Shown here piece after piece: positions 21,093-30,688 of a stretch of 64,000 bases of DNA. This DNA comes from Rahnella woolbedingensis. GTDB lineage: Bacteria > Pseudomonadota > Gammaproteobacteria > Enterobacterales > Enterobacteriaceae. Below the pieces are notes generated by a model that was not told the origin of the DNA, did not search any database, and worked only from the letters and a program-made list of their open reading frames with translations. The position numbers and the translations under genes are program-made. Within the stretch, counting starts at the first letter, position 1, and every line of letters starts with the position of its first letter. Where the stretch lies: positions 157,572-221,571 of the forward strand of contig NZ_RAHH01000006.1 of NCBI RefSeq assembly GCF_003602095.1, read 5' to 3'.

Positions 21093-21758
21093 TCATGAAC
21101 TGTTCATTGTCCACGTTGTCAGTCTGCTCCGATTTAACATCATGAACACAACCCTAACGGCAGTGACAGGTTTCGCTGCTGGGACAGCCACCGCGTATTT
21201 TTACTCACCTATACCTATGATGCGTGTAAGCCGTGTGTCAAAGAGAAAATCACCGAAATGGCCTTGTACGGTGCCGGTGTCCAGGATACTGCAAGGACGC
21301 TCAAAATCAGCATTAATAGCGTCATTCGCACTTTATAAAACTCGCGCCGAAGCGAATAACATCATCTCCGGTTACCCATGCTGATGTAGCTTTTATCTAT
21401 GAACTCGATGAGCAATGGGGCTTTGTCGGCAGTAAAGCCTGCCAGCACTGGCTCTGGTATGCATACAATACCAAGACGAGTGTGCTGGCATATACGTTAG
21501 GATCGCCCACTGCTGCCTCTGCTCACACCGTTTAATATTGGCATGATAACCAGCGATGGCTGGGAGAGTTATCGCAGATAAGCGTCGAAGGATAAACATC
21601 TGACCTGTATAATCTTCACTCAACGCATAGAGCGCAACTACCTGACGCTGAGAACAAGGATCAAGCTTCTTGCCCGCCGGACCATCTGCTTCTCACACTG
21701 TGTTGAGCTGCATGAAAAAGTCATCGAAACCTTCATTGAAAAATACATGCTTTACTAA
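21093..21758 (+). pseudogene. Degenerate IS1-family transposase (InsA-InsB remnant)
   Basis: Reading across frames recovers IS1-type InsA (CPRCQSAP, then a stop, then HEHNPNGSDRFRCWD, YTYDACKPCVKEKI, MALYGAGVQDTARTLKIS) and InsB (ELDEQWGFVGSKACQHWLWY, then a stop and frameshift, then TQRIERNYLTLRTR, CVELHEKVIETFIEKYMLY). Several stops and frame changes make it non-functional. The ends of the element are not recognisable. It lies between the candidate sRNA and the Ig-repeat gene. Confidence 0.85.
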
Positions 21759-22054
21759 TTGGAATCACCACTCATTTTTATGTGTAGCCAATTGATTTAG
21801 TTTGTTGTTTAAATTGGCCAGTGGTTATCTCATTGTTATTCATGTTGTTAGTTTCCATTACTTTGCTGTTTTTATTTTAACGAATAACCTATTTTCTTTG
21901 TCCTATTTCCAAACGGTAGCGACATTAATATCCTGTTTAGCAGCATAACGGACTGTGCTATGCCTGTTATTGTCTACTGCACAACACCAGCAGTCTGTTG
22001 TTATAGGCGGCGGGGGTTAAAAAAGATTATTTACGTCTAAGGATTTTGAACACC

Positions 22055-24481
22055 ATGGCTAATAAAAAAGATAATGAAGCGACTACGAGCACATCAGTGG
22101 GAAAAGATTACGATACCTACACACATATTGACGGTATCACCGATTCTAACGGCAACTCGCAAGGCCCAGTGTTAAATAATGGCTATACCGACGATTTGCA
22201 ACCGACCCTTACAGGGTTCCTTCCAGGTGGCGAAGGCGAGTCGTTGCGTGTCTACCTGAATGGCAATGTCATTGGTTACGCTGAAGTAGGGGACAATGCC
22301 AACTGGAGCTTCACACCGACCACACCGCTCGAGCCGGGCAAGACCTATGATTTCCAAGTGTTCTTGCTAGATCCGGCAAATGATAACTCACTTTGGCCAT
22401 CCAATATCTACACCATTCATACCACTGCTCTGGATCAGGATGTGGTCCCAACGGCTCCGACAATCATTAATGTCATTGATGACGAGGGTAGCCAGAAAGG
22501 AAACGTCGCTCAGGGTGGTAAAACAGATGACAGCCAGCCCGAAGTTTCCGGTAAGGCTGATGCGCATAGCGTCGTCACAGTCTCTGTTACTTCCCCGAAA
22601 GGCATCACTACTGTATTAGGCAGTGTGGTTACCGACGACAATGGACACTGGAGCTATCAGCTTGATGGTGCTCAAAGCATCACCAGCACCTTCGGTAAAT
22701 GGACATTCTCAGCGGTTGCGTCAAATGAGGTTGGCAATAGTGATGCCAGCAATAAATACAGTGTTGAAAGCGTTGCTCACAATGCAGATGATTTCACGCC
22801 ACCGGATGCCCCTCTTATTGACAGCTTCACGGATAATGTAGGTGTTCATAAAGGTAATTTCGCGAGCGGCCATGTTGCTGATGACACCACTCCAACGTTA
22901 AACGGACATGCCGAAGCTGATTCGGTTGTGAAAATTTATGAAGGCAGCACTCTTGTTGGCTCAACCACAGCAAATGTCGATGGCGTCTGGAGCTTCACTC
23001 CAACAGTGAGCACTGACGGCAAGCACACTTACACTGCGACGGCGACAGACCCGGCAGGCAATATCAGTGCAAAATCTCAGAGCTTCGTGGTTGATGTTGA
23101 CACAACTACCGAACGTCCTGTTATTACTGATTTCTTAGACGATTCAGGCGTAACACAGGGTACGTTCCACAGCGGCGATCGCAGTGATGACCTCACACCA
23201 ACATTCCACGGTACCGCAGAGGCCAACAGTCTTATCCATTTATGGGCCTACGGTCCGGGCTGGGTAAAACACGACATGGGTACAACCAGAGCTGATGATA
23301 ATGGTCACTGGACGAAGACGCCGACGTTCTCCAGCACGACTCGAACAGGTAATTGGACTTTCTACGCGACAGCCGTTGACACAGCAGGTAACTATAGCAG
23401 CCAAAGCTCCAAATTCGTGCTTGTCCATGTGGGAACGAATGGAGAGGATACGACGCCACCGGATGTGCCGACTATCAATGCTGTTCATGATGGTGCGACA
23501 GTCTTTGATAGTGGCGTCTTCACTCAGGACAAAACACCGACCCTGGACGGCCAGGCAGAAGCCAACAGTATTGTTAAAATTTACGATGGTATTACCGTTA
23601 TGGGTTCTGTTGCCGCAGATGGCAATGGAAACTGGAGCTTCACACCTGCTGCTCTTGATGATGGTGCACACACCTTTATCGCGACCGCAACGGATGCGTC
23701 CGGCAACACCAGTGGTAAGACACCCGGCTTTGTCATAAATGTCGATACTCACAATGATGTGCCGGTTGTTATTGGTTTGCAGGATAACGACGGAACGTAC
23801 ACTGGCCTGGTAAAAAACGGTGGTACGACGGATATCTCTCATATCAGCACCTTGACGGGTACTGCAGAGGCAGACAGTATTGTCCACTTCTTACGCCGCG
23901 GCCCACGGCAGAATACCAGCTACAGTGTGCAGGCCGATCATGATGGTCACTGGACGCTGCCACTAGTATTACCTTGGCAGGGTAAGTACACCTACATTGT
24001 CTGGTCTGTCGATCAAGCGGGCAATACGAGTAGTGGCTCAGCAAGTTATAGCGTTAAACATGTCGCCGCTAACCAGGACAGCACCGGGCATGTTGATACT
24101 GTAAGTCTGGAGCATGCGGATGTGAGTGCTGTGCATGCCCTGACAGTGGCGACGTTGAATGACGCTCAGGAACAGACGCTGACACAGCATTCGCAGGTCG
24201 ACCTGCACAATGGCGCTCAGGATACACTCGTACTGACCCTGAACGATATTCTGAACCACGTGCAGGACAATCTCTTCACGCAGGACGGTAAGTCCCAGTT
24301 GGCTGTCACTGGCGATAAAGGTGATGTGGTTGAGCTGAAAGTGGAAGATATTGCTCACGCTGAATGGCAGGATACCGGTGCAGTAACAGCAGGCGGCGTT
24401 CAGTATGAAGTGTATCAGCACACCGGCAGTGATGTTGAGCTGCTGGTTCAGCATGGTCTGGAGTTACATCAGGTTTCATAA
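22055..24481 (+). CDS. Ig-like repeat protein with BapA/T1SS-type C-terminus
   Basis: About 808 residues from the ATG at 22055 (AAGGA at 22039; a TTG at 22046 is an alternative). It has no signal peptide. About six bacterial Ig-like repeats of about 100 residues follow one another, each with a DSGVxxG-type opening, a TPTLxGxAEAxSxVxIY core and GNWSFTP / ATDxxGN endings. The last about 110 residues (LNDILNHVQDNLF, VYQHTGSDVELLVQ) resemble the C-terminal cap of giant BapA-like adhesins exported by type I secretion. No ABC/MFP/OMP secretion genes are in the window. Probably a short surface or secreted adhesin; export route inferred. Confidence 0.8.
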   Translation: MANKKDNEATTSTSVGKDYDTYTHIDGITDSNGNSQGPVLNNGYTDDLQPTLTGFLPGGEGESLRVYLNGNVIGYAEVGDNANWSFTPTTPLEPGKTYDFQVFLLDPANDNSLWPSNIYTIHTTALDQDVVPTAPTIINVIDDEGSQKGNVAQGGKTDDSQPEVSGKADAHSVVTVSVTSPKGITTVLGSVVTDDNGHWSYQLDGAQSITSTFGKWTFSAVASNEVGNSDASNKYSVESVAHNADDFTPPDAPLIDSFTDNVGVHKGNFASGHVADDTTPTLNGHAEADSVVKIYEGSTLVGSTTANVDGVWSFTPTVSTDGKHTYTATATDPAGNISAKSQSFVVDVDTTTERPVITDFLDDSGVTQGTFHSGDRSDDLTPTFHGTAEANSLIHLWAYGPGWVKHDMGTTRADDNGHWTKTPTFSSTTRTGNWTFYATAVDTAGNYSSQSSKFVLVHVGTNGEDTTPPDVPTINAVHDGATVFDSGVFTQDKTPTLDGQAEANSIVKIYDGITVMGSVAADGNGNWSFTPAALDDGAHTFIATATDASGNTSGKTPGFVINVDTHNDVPVVIGLQDNDGTYTGLVKNGGTTDISHISTLTGTAEADSIVHFLRRGPRQNTSYSVQADHDGHWTLPLVLPWQGKYTYIVWSVDQAGNTSSGSASYSVKHVAANQDSTGHVDTVSLEHADVSAVHALTVATLNDAQEQTLTQHSQVDLHNGAQDTLVLTLNDILNHVQDNLFTQDGKSQLAVTGDKGDVVELKVEDIAHAEWQDTGAVTAGGVQYEVYQHTGSDVELLVQHGLELHQVS

Positions 24482-24507
24482 CTTCTAACCTGTTTTTACC
24501 TTAAGCA

Positions 24508-24534
24508 ATCCCTGGCTTCGGCCGGGGATTTTTT
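24508..24534 (+). terminator. Terminator after the Ig-repeat gene
   Basis: Inverted repeat AATCCCTGGC / GCCGGGGATT with a TTCG loop, followed by TTTTTT. Confidence 0.85.
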
Positions 24535-24768
24535 CATATGCGGTAGAGCGTGATTTGCCAATCTTTGTCTGGTGGCCAAACTCAGTAAACCACTTCGCCG
24601 GTTGCGTAGGTGGCGATAGCTGCTTTCGCATAGTGTATTGTCCGGTACATCTGCTAAGGGATTAGGTGCAGGATGAGCTAGAAAGGCGCGAACATTGTAA
24701 CCTTGAAGGTAAGTGAAAATAACCTAAGTGATTGTTTTTACTATAAGTGGTTGATTTGAAAAAAGGGC
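24535..24768. other. Non-coding stretch between the Ig-repeat gene and sdsR
   Basis: No intact ORF or familiar motif. The minus-strand translation around 24540-24640 gives short protein-like fragments that I could not assign. It may be eroded mobile DNA. Confidence 0.4.
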
Positions 24769-24769
24769 A

Positions 24770-24871
24770 AAAAAAAGACCGAATACGATTCCTATATTCG
24801 GTCTAGGGAAATGGCTCTTGGGAGAGAGCCGTGCGCTAAAAGTTGGCATTAATGCAGGCGGTTAAGCCGTA
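24770..24871 (-). ncRNA. sdsR: Small regulatory RNA SdsR (RyeB)
   Basis: The minus strand reads CCTGCATTAATGCCAACTTT, then AGCGCACGGCTCTCTCCCAA and GAGCCATTTCCCTAGACCG, ending in a hairpin (GACCGAATA / GTATTCGGTC) with a U-tract. This matches E. coli and Salmonella SdsR almost base for base as recalled. SdsR is a sigma-S-dependent, Hfq-binding sRNA that represses porin, tolC and mutS mRNAs in stationary phase. The location beside yebY is conserved. The antisense RNA SraC/RyeA would lie on the opposite strand but cannot be delimited here. Confidence 0.93.
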
Positions 24872-24879
24872 CAACTTAA

Positions 24880-24887
24880 AGAGTAGA
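24880..24887 (-). promoter_or_regulatory. Sigma-S-type -10 element of sdsR
   Basis: On the minus strand, TCTACTCTTTAA about 8 bases before the RNA 5' end resembles the KCTAYACTTAA extended -10 of sigma-S promoters. Confidence 0.6.
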
Positions 24888-25014
24888 CGACAGATGACTA
24901 ATTTCCACCCAGTTTGAAACATAGTGATAATAACAATGATGTATTATTTTCATTGTGTGACAACATACGCAAAACATGGGATTAACATCAGTCGTTTACT
25001 GGCGGCACGGCGCT

Positions 25015-25350
25015 TCAGCAGAGCGATTCAGCTTTGGCGATAAAAGGAGCCAGACTCATTTTTTGTCCGGGATTCTGCGGGTCATCCAGCCAGATTTTCT
25101 CCAACGGGACAGCCTGAACCTGGTGGTTTTTGACCTGCTCTCTGGCCACGTCATTCAGAGGATATTGCGCCAGCGTGCTGTCATTTATCACGTACAGCGC
25201 TTTGCCCGGACGGCATTGCAGCATGACCTCTTCGCGGGTGAATGCCCAGGCCTTGCCGTATTGCAGACGGCTGATAGTCTCCAGTTGCGGTGCGGCAAAA
25301 CTGCTGGCAGACAAGGTCAGCAGCACACAGGCAAGCAGTGTTTTCCTCAT
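25015..25350 (-). CDS. yebY: DUF2511 family exported protein YebY
   Basis: 111 residues with a signal peptide ([17 protein letters not shown]). The mature part contains C46 ([15 protein letters not shown]) and a C-terminal cysteine, which could form a disulphide. It is the last gene of the yobA-yebZ-yebY cluster on the minus strand, a gene set linked in E. coli to copper handling; the protein's own role is unproven. Confidence 0.9.
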   Translation of the reverse strand: MRKTLLACVLLTLSASSFAAPQLETISRLQYGKAWAFTREEVMLQCRPGKALYVINDSTLAQYPLNDVAREQVKNHQVQAVPLEKIWLDDPQNPGQKMSLAPFIAKAESLC

Positions 25351-25400
25351 GATTTTTCCTCGATGATATTAAATTCTTTGTAATCTTCAGATGACCATTT

Positions 25401-26285
25401 TCAACGCGGGGCAAGTGTCGCGAACCAGCTCACCAGCAGTAAAACGCCGAGCGCCAGCCCCCATTCAAGCCAGGTCATGGCGATAAAACGACTCTGCGCC
25501 CGCTCGGGATCTTTGCCCATCAGCGGCACCAGCCGGTAACGGTTATAAACTGCCACTGCCGCCATCATCCCGACCAGTATCACTTTGGCCACCAGCAGGC
25601 TCTGATACCGTGACGTCATATCGGTTGGCCACCGCTGCAAGATAATGGCGGTATTTATAATACCGGTGATCATCACCAGACCCACAGCAAAATGCCCCCA
25701 AACGGAAAAGCGGATCAGCGTAACAATCGCATAAGGCCTTGCCGATAGCTGTCGGGTATACATCATGCAGGTCAGCAAAGGCAGTAAAGACCCGAACCAG
25801 TAAGCTGCGCTGAGCAGATGTACTACGTGATTGCTTCGCTGGACCAGCCCAATGAAGCCCTGATGCATCGCGGCATGGCCAATCAGTGCCTGAGTTACCA
25901 GTAAACCCAGCGAGCAAAGAAACAGCAGAACATTGCGTCCGGGCAGCCATTCCATTAACAGAACCAGCAATAGCACGGCCGTCAGCAATAAGTGCCAGCT
26001 CCACACTTCGCCAAATGCAGTGGTTAGTACCAGTATCCAGACATTGATGTTAAGGATATCGTCCCAGCCGTTGCCCATCAGAGCCGCCTGTAAAGCCAGC
26101 ATACCGATGGAAGTCATCGCGGCGAGAAGTCCGGACCAGACCAGCAGCGTCTGATTTTTACGCTGTAAAATGGCTGAAAATCCCTCAGGCGCCAGCAAAG
26201 AGCAAAATACGCTCAGTCCGAAAATTTGCATCAATGACGCAAAATGCAGAAACCGGCACAGGACGAACAGTGCTGTGAGACTCAT
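25401..26285 (-). CDS. yebZ: CopD-family inner-membrane protein YebZ
   Basis: 294 residues with about eight hydrophobic segments and the CopD domain in the C-terminal half (RFSVWGHFAVGLVMITGIIN). E. coli YebZ is of similar length. The family partners CopC (YobA), proposed to import copper across the inner membrane. It lies 3 bases from yobA on the same strand, so they should be co-translated. Confidence 0.92.
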   Translation of the reverse strand: MSLTALFVLCRFLHFASLMQIFGLSVFCSLLAPEGFSAILQRKNQTLLVWSGLLAAMTSIGMLALQAALMGNGWDDILNINVWILVLTTAFGEVWSWHLLLTAVLLLVLLMEWLPGRNVLLFLCSLGLLVTQALIGHAAMHQGFIGLVQRSNHVVHLLSAAYWFGSLLPLLTCMMYTRQLSARPYAIVTLIRFSVWGHFAVGLVMITGIINTAIILQRWPTDMTSRYQSLLVAKVILVGMMAAVAVYNRYRLVPLMGKDPERAQSRFIAMTWLEWGLALGVLLLVSWFATLAPR

Positions 26286-26288
26286 GGC

Positions 26289-26672
26289 TTATTTGACGGT
26301 GAAGCTGTACTGACCGTGAGTTTTATGACCATCAACGGAAACGACATTCCACGTCACGACATATTTCCCGGCGGCAAGCGCATCGGTCAGCGGTAGCACC
26401 GCCTGTGTATTGTCGTTCGCAGCCAGTGCCATTTTGCCGGTTTTCACGGTTTTTTGGCTGGCGTCTGTCAGAGTGACTTTACTGAAGTTTGGCTCGATAC
26501 CTTCACTGAAACCCAGAGATAATTCGGTCGGGCTGGCTGACAGAACCGCATCCGCCGCAGGGGTTTCCGTTTTGAGGTGAGCATGAGCAGAAGCCTGCTG
26601 TGAGATAAATCCGCTCAGCAATACGGCGGAGACTGCCAGGGCACGGCAAAGAGAAGTGGTTTTATTGAACAC
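26289..26672 (-). CDS. yobA: CopC-domain periplasmic copper-binding protein YobA
   Basis: 127 residues from a GTG at 26672 with AAGGAAAT upstream; an upstream ATG at 26774 would place a non-conserved segment before the signal peptide and is not favoured. Signal cleavage after QQASA leaves a mature N-terminus HAHLK, whose His residue is the expected Cu(II) ligand. The C-terminal VVSVDGHKTHGQYSF is the CopC signature. The end of the IS110-type element lies about 95 bases upstream and may carry or disrupt its promoter. Confidence 0.92.
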   Translation of the reverse strand: MFNKTTSLCRALAVSAVLLSGFISQQASAHAHLKTETPAADAVLSASPTELSLGFSEGIEPNFSKVTLTDASQKTVKTGKMALAANDNTQAVLPLTDALAAGKYVVTWNVVSVDGHKTHGQYSFTVK

Positions 26673-26766
26673 GATAATTTCCTTGGCTTGCTTGATGATG
26701 AATTTATAACGCCGACACTTTAGCGCAATCCGCCACAAAACGATTGCCAAAAAGCCATAAAAATCT

Positions 26767-27956
26767 ATGGTCACCCCCGTGTCAGGTTCATCCGCAGGTC
26801 GCTGTGCCGTTCATGTCATCAATAATCTGTCGTCGCAAAACCAGAAAGTCACTACGTAACACCTAAGAGCTAACAGTTCGTCCCTGTTGGCTCTTTTTAT
26901 TGGGTGAAAACTGTGCGATGGGTTGTCACCGACCAGGCTATTCGGGCCAGTTTGTTGGCCAGCCCGCAGGCCACTACGTTCGAGTGATGCCGCAAGAGCT
27001 GCGCCTTCACCCAGTCAGCCAGCCGCCCCTGATTATGTTCAAGTCGTTGCATAAAAGCACGGGCGCATTGCACCAGAAGGCGTCGCAGATTTTTATCCCC
27101 ATGCTTACTGATGCCCATTAGCGTACTTTTTCCGCCAGTGCTGTACTGACGTGGGACTAACCCCGTCGATGCAGCAAAGTCCCGACTGCTGGCATAACTT
27201 TTTCCATCGCCAAACTTCGTGGCTAAAAGGCTTGCCGTGATAAGTCCAACGCCAGGAATAGTCAGCAGGCGCTGCGCGGTATCGTCATCCGTCATGTGGT
27301 TTTTTAACTCTTGTTCGAGCTCTTCAATCTGTTCAGTGAGGTAGGCGTAATGCTGATGGAGTCGCATAAGTAATCGCGCTAAATAAGGCGGCAGTTCGTG
27401 CTCTTCAAGCACCGCGGCAAGACGCCTGATAACCGCGATGCCGCGCGGCATGCTAATGCCAAAGGAAAGCGTGCATCTGGTTGGTGGTTTTAACGCGGTC
27501 TCTGACGAGCGCGTCACGGACGCGATGTAGGGCTGACATAGCCTGCTGGTCTTCGGTTCGCGGAGTCACGAAGCGCATAGAAGGTCGTGATGCGGCTTCG
27601 CAGATAGCCTCGGCATCAATGAAATCGTTCTTGTTGCTTTTAACAAAGGGGCGGACAAACTGAGGAGAGATGAGTTTCACGTGATGCCCGAACTGGCTGA
27701 TGTGCCGAGCCATAAAATGAGCACCCGCACATGACTCCATCACAACGGTAGAAGCGGCACAAGTAGAGAGAAAGGCGGTTAACGGGTTGCGGGAAAACTT
27801 CTTACGTAGCAATGCATTATCATTTTATCCTGAGCGTGGACATGGAACGAATGCTTGCCGAGGTCAATACCGATGAGCGTAACGTTTTGCATGATGATCC
27901 CCTTCAGAAAGAAAAACACCCTGTCAGCGTACCGCTCACAGGGTGGGGGTGACCAT
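26767..27956 (-). mobile_element. IS110-family (IS1111-like) insertion sequence, inactive
   Basis: A broken IS110 transposase is enclosed by a 12-bp inverted repeat, ATGGTCACCCCC at 26767-26778 and its complement at 27945-27956. Subterminal inverted repeats of this size are typical of the IS1111 subgroup, whose true ends lie a few bases further out. No target duplication is expected or seen. It is inserted between yobA and ftnA. Confidence 0.75.
26897..27892 (-). pseudogene. IS110-family transposase, two frameshifts
   Basis: Three overlapping frames together give a near full-length IS110 transposase. The RuvC-like N-terminus supplies GIDLGKHSF, VVMESCAG and NKNDFIDAEAI (DEDD residues). The C-terminal domain supplies TIPGVGLITA and AASTGLVPRQYSTGG with the catalytic serine region. 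One frameshift after HAQDK is explained by loss of a single base near 27827. The second, after NQMHAFL near 27462, fits a small deletion that removed the usual LEF before GIS. The product cannot be made without two frame changes. Confidence 0.88.
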
Positions 27957-27962
27957 CTTATT

Positions 27963-27993
27963 AAACGCAGAGGCCTGAGCACTCTGCGTTTTT
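27963..27993. terminator. Bidirectional terminator between the IS element and ftnA
   Basis: Inverted repeat ACGCAGAG / CTCTGCGT with T-runs on both sides (TTTTT on the plus strand). On the minus strand it follows the ftnA stop by about 25 bases. Confidence 0.75.
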
Positions 27994-28015
27994 GTGGGCC
28001 TGCTCAGCAGTTAAA

Positions 28016-28522
28016 TTAAACTGCCGGAGCCTGTCCAACCATGTTCTTCAGGTCTTTATCAACAAAGAACAGACCATTGCCAGTATTGCTGACCAGCGCC
28101 AGTTTATCGAGAACGGATTTGAACAACGTCTCTTCTTCATGCTGCTCTGAAACGTACCACTGCAGGAAGTTGAAGGATGAGTAATCTTTCAGCGTCATGG
28201 ACAGATCAGCCAGTTCGTTGATTTTCTGGGTGATCAGCTGTTCGTGTTCGTAAGTCTGCTTGAACAAATCGGTCAGAGATTCGAAAGAAACCGGGGGAGC
28301 GGCAATCGCGCCCAGCAATGGCAGAGCACCGGTATCGCTGACATATTTGAACAGGCGATGCATGTGATCCATTTCTTCCATTGAATGCTGTTTCAGGAAT
28401 GCGGCTGCACCTTCGTAGCCTTTATCGCTGCACCATGCACTCATCTGCAAATATAAATTAGCAGAATAAAACTCGAGGTTCAGCTGTTCATTAAGCTGAT
28501 CGATCATTTCTTTTTTAAGCAT
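28016..28522 (-). CDS. ftnA: Non-haem ferritin FtnA
   Basis: 168 residues from the ATG at 28522; the longer frame up to 28651 adds sequence foreign to ferritins. Ferroxidase-centre residues are present: E17 in NLEFYS, MEEMDH, and SEQHEEE. FtnA forms a 24-mer shell that oxidises and stores iron in the cytosol. In E. coli it lies elsewhere on the chromosome. Fur-box-like DNA lies about 170 bases upstream. Confidence 0.95.
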   Translation of the reverse strand: MLKKEMIDQLNEQLNLEFYSANLYLQMSAWCSDKGYEGAAAFLKQHSMEEMDHMHRLFKYVSDTGALPLLGAIAAPPVSFESLTDLFKQTYEHEQLITQKINELADLSMTLKDYSSFNFLQWYVSEQHEEETLFKSVLDKLALVSNTGNGLFFVDKDLKNMVGQAPAV

Positions 28523-28929
28523 GGCACGGCTCCATAAATTAAATTTAGGCAGGTGGGCTGAGTTATTTATCCGTATTATGCCCGCATCAATACAAAATAA
28601 ACACACCCGATTCACATTAATATTCACCACTATAACAAATAAATTCAACACATTGATTTTAATGACTTTAATTTCAAATTAAATATATAACAATGATAAT
28701 CATTAACATATGAAGTGCTATTAAAAAGAATCATTCTTATTCACAATATTAATCAGATGTCATTTGTTGAATATAATGCCACTTCGTATTTGGAAATAAT
28801 TCTTATTTACTGAAAATAATAATTCGTCATTTCTTGCCCACGCGGACAAACCTAAAAATGTAATCACAACATTCACGATGGCGTCGACCTCGGGTACAAT
28901 GTGACAAAACGGGTTATCAGGAAGCAGTA
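28523..28929. other. 407-base AT-rich divergent region between ftnA and holE
   Basis: Very AT-rich, containing the Fur box and related repeats and the promoters of both genes. No ORF of note. Confidence 0.7.
28689..28707. promoter_or_regulatory. Fur box upstream of ftnA
   Basis: AACAATGATAATCATTAAC matches 16 of 19 positions of the GATAATGATAATCATTATC consensus. Weaker related blocks follow at about 28727-28742 and 28795-28830. Family knowledge: in E. coli and Salmonella iron-loaded Fur activates ftnA by displacing H-NS from upstream AT-rich DNA, which fits this layout. Confidence 0.7.
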
Positions 28930-29160
28930 ATGAGCATCAATCTGGCTGAAATCAGTAAAGAAGAGATGGATCGTATCAACATCGATCTGGCCGCTTCAGC
29001 GGTGGCTTTTAAAGAACGCTACAACATGCCAGTAGTCGCGGAAATGGCCGAGCGCGAACAGCCTGCACACCTGCGCACCTATTTTCGTGAACGGGTCATG
29101 TTTTATCGCGGGGAATCACACAAGTTTTCCCGCTTACCTTATGAACCTAAACAAAAGTAA
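28930..29160 (+). CDS. holE: DNA polymerase III theta subunit HolE
   Basis: 76 residues, same length as E. coli HolE, with conserved [23 protein letters not shown] and the C-terminal RLPYEPK. Theta binds the epsilon proofreading subunit in the polymerase III core and stabilises it. Ribosome-binding site AGGAAG. It follows the yobA neighbourhood as in E. coli, apart from the inserted IS and ftnA. Confidence 0.96.
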   Translation: MSINLAEISKEEMDRINIDLAASAVAFKERYNMPVVAEMAEREQPAHLRTYFRERVMFYRGESHKFSRLPYEPKQK

Positions 29161-29179
29161 GCGGGAGCAGCGGGAAACG

Positions 29180-30178
<999 letters not shown>

Positions 30179-30412
30179 TTACATGTTAATAACAGCGCAT
30201 TCGCCCATTTACAACAAGTGGTTATACTCAAAAACCATTGTTTTGTATGCTGTTCGCATACTAATCGCGCAATTTCATTACACTGGCCACGGGCCGGACT
30301 CCGATGCCCTCTCTGTAAAGTATTGTGGGTTACACAAAGGTGCTTGCAACTGGTCGAAATTAGGCAGTAAATAGGTGAGCAACCCAATCCACCCGCTTTA
30401 AGAGAGGCAATG

Positions 30413-30514
30413 ATGAGTAAAGGAATGGATAGCAAAAAGAATGCGAAGAAAAAGCCATTGAAAACTCCAGCTGAGAAAAAGGCTGAGAAAAAAGCCAAGA
30501 AAACTTCTGCTTAA
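30413..30514 (+). CDS. 33-residue lysine-rich small protein
   Basis: An ATG at 30413 (a second ATG overlaps at 30410) follows AGAGAGGC and opens 33 codons ending TAA. The product is about 40% Lys (KKNAKKKPLKTPAEKKAEKK), with no hydrophobic segment. An intrinsic terminator 22 bases after the stop and a dyad upstream (GTATGC / GCATAC, 30245-30261) frame a complete small transcription unit. The charge suggests nucleic acid or ribosome binding, which is inference. I do not recognise a named family. Confidence 0.65.
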   Translation: MSKGMDSKKNAKKKPLKTPAEKKAEKKAKKTSA

Positions 30515-30535
30515 CAATGTACTTCGTAGATCAAA

Positions 30536-30557
30536 CCCGCCGAGAGCGGGTTTTTTT
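30536..30557 (+). terminator. Terminator of the lysine-rich micro-ORF
   Basis: CCCGC / GCGGG stem followed by seven T. Confidence 0.85.
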
Positions 30558-30688
30558 ATTCCCCTTCATACTTCGGGCCGCAGGTGCGTTGGCTGCACTC
30601 ACTCACCCGAATCACTGACCAACGTCAGCTCATGGGGATCCGCTCGATTGCCGCCTTCCTGCGACCCGAATTATTTAAGGGAATATTT

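Noticed and set aside
21142..21384. 80-residue plus-strand ORF
   Set aside because: It is an out-of-frame reading through the decayed IS1 InsA region.
28523..28651. N-terminal extension of ftnA
   Set aside because: Ferritin homology and the expected length begin at 28522; the extension is AT-rich upstream DNA.
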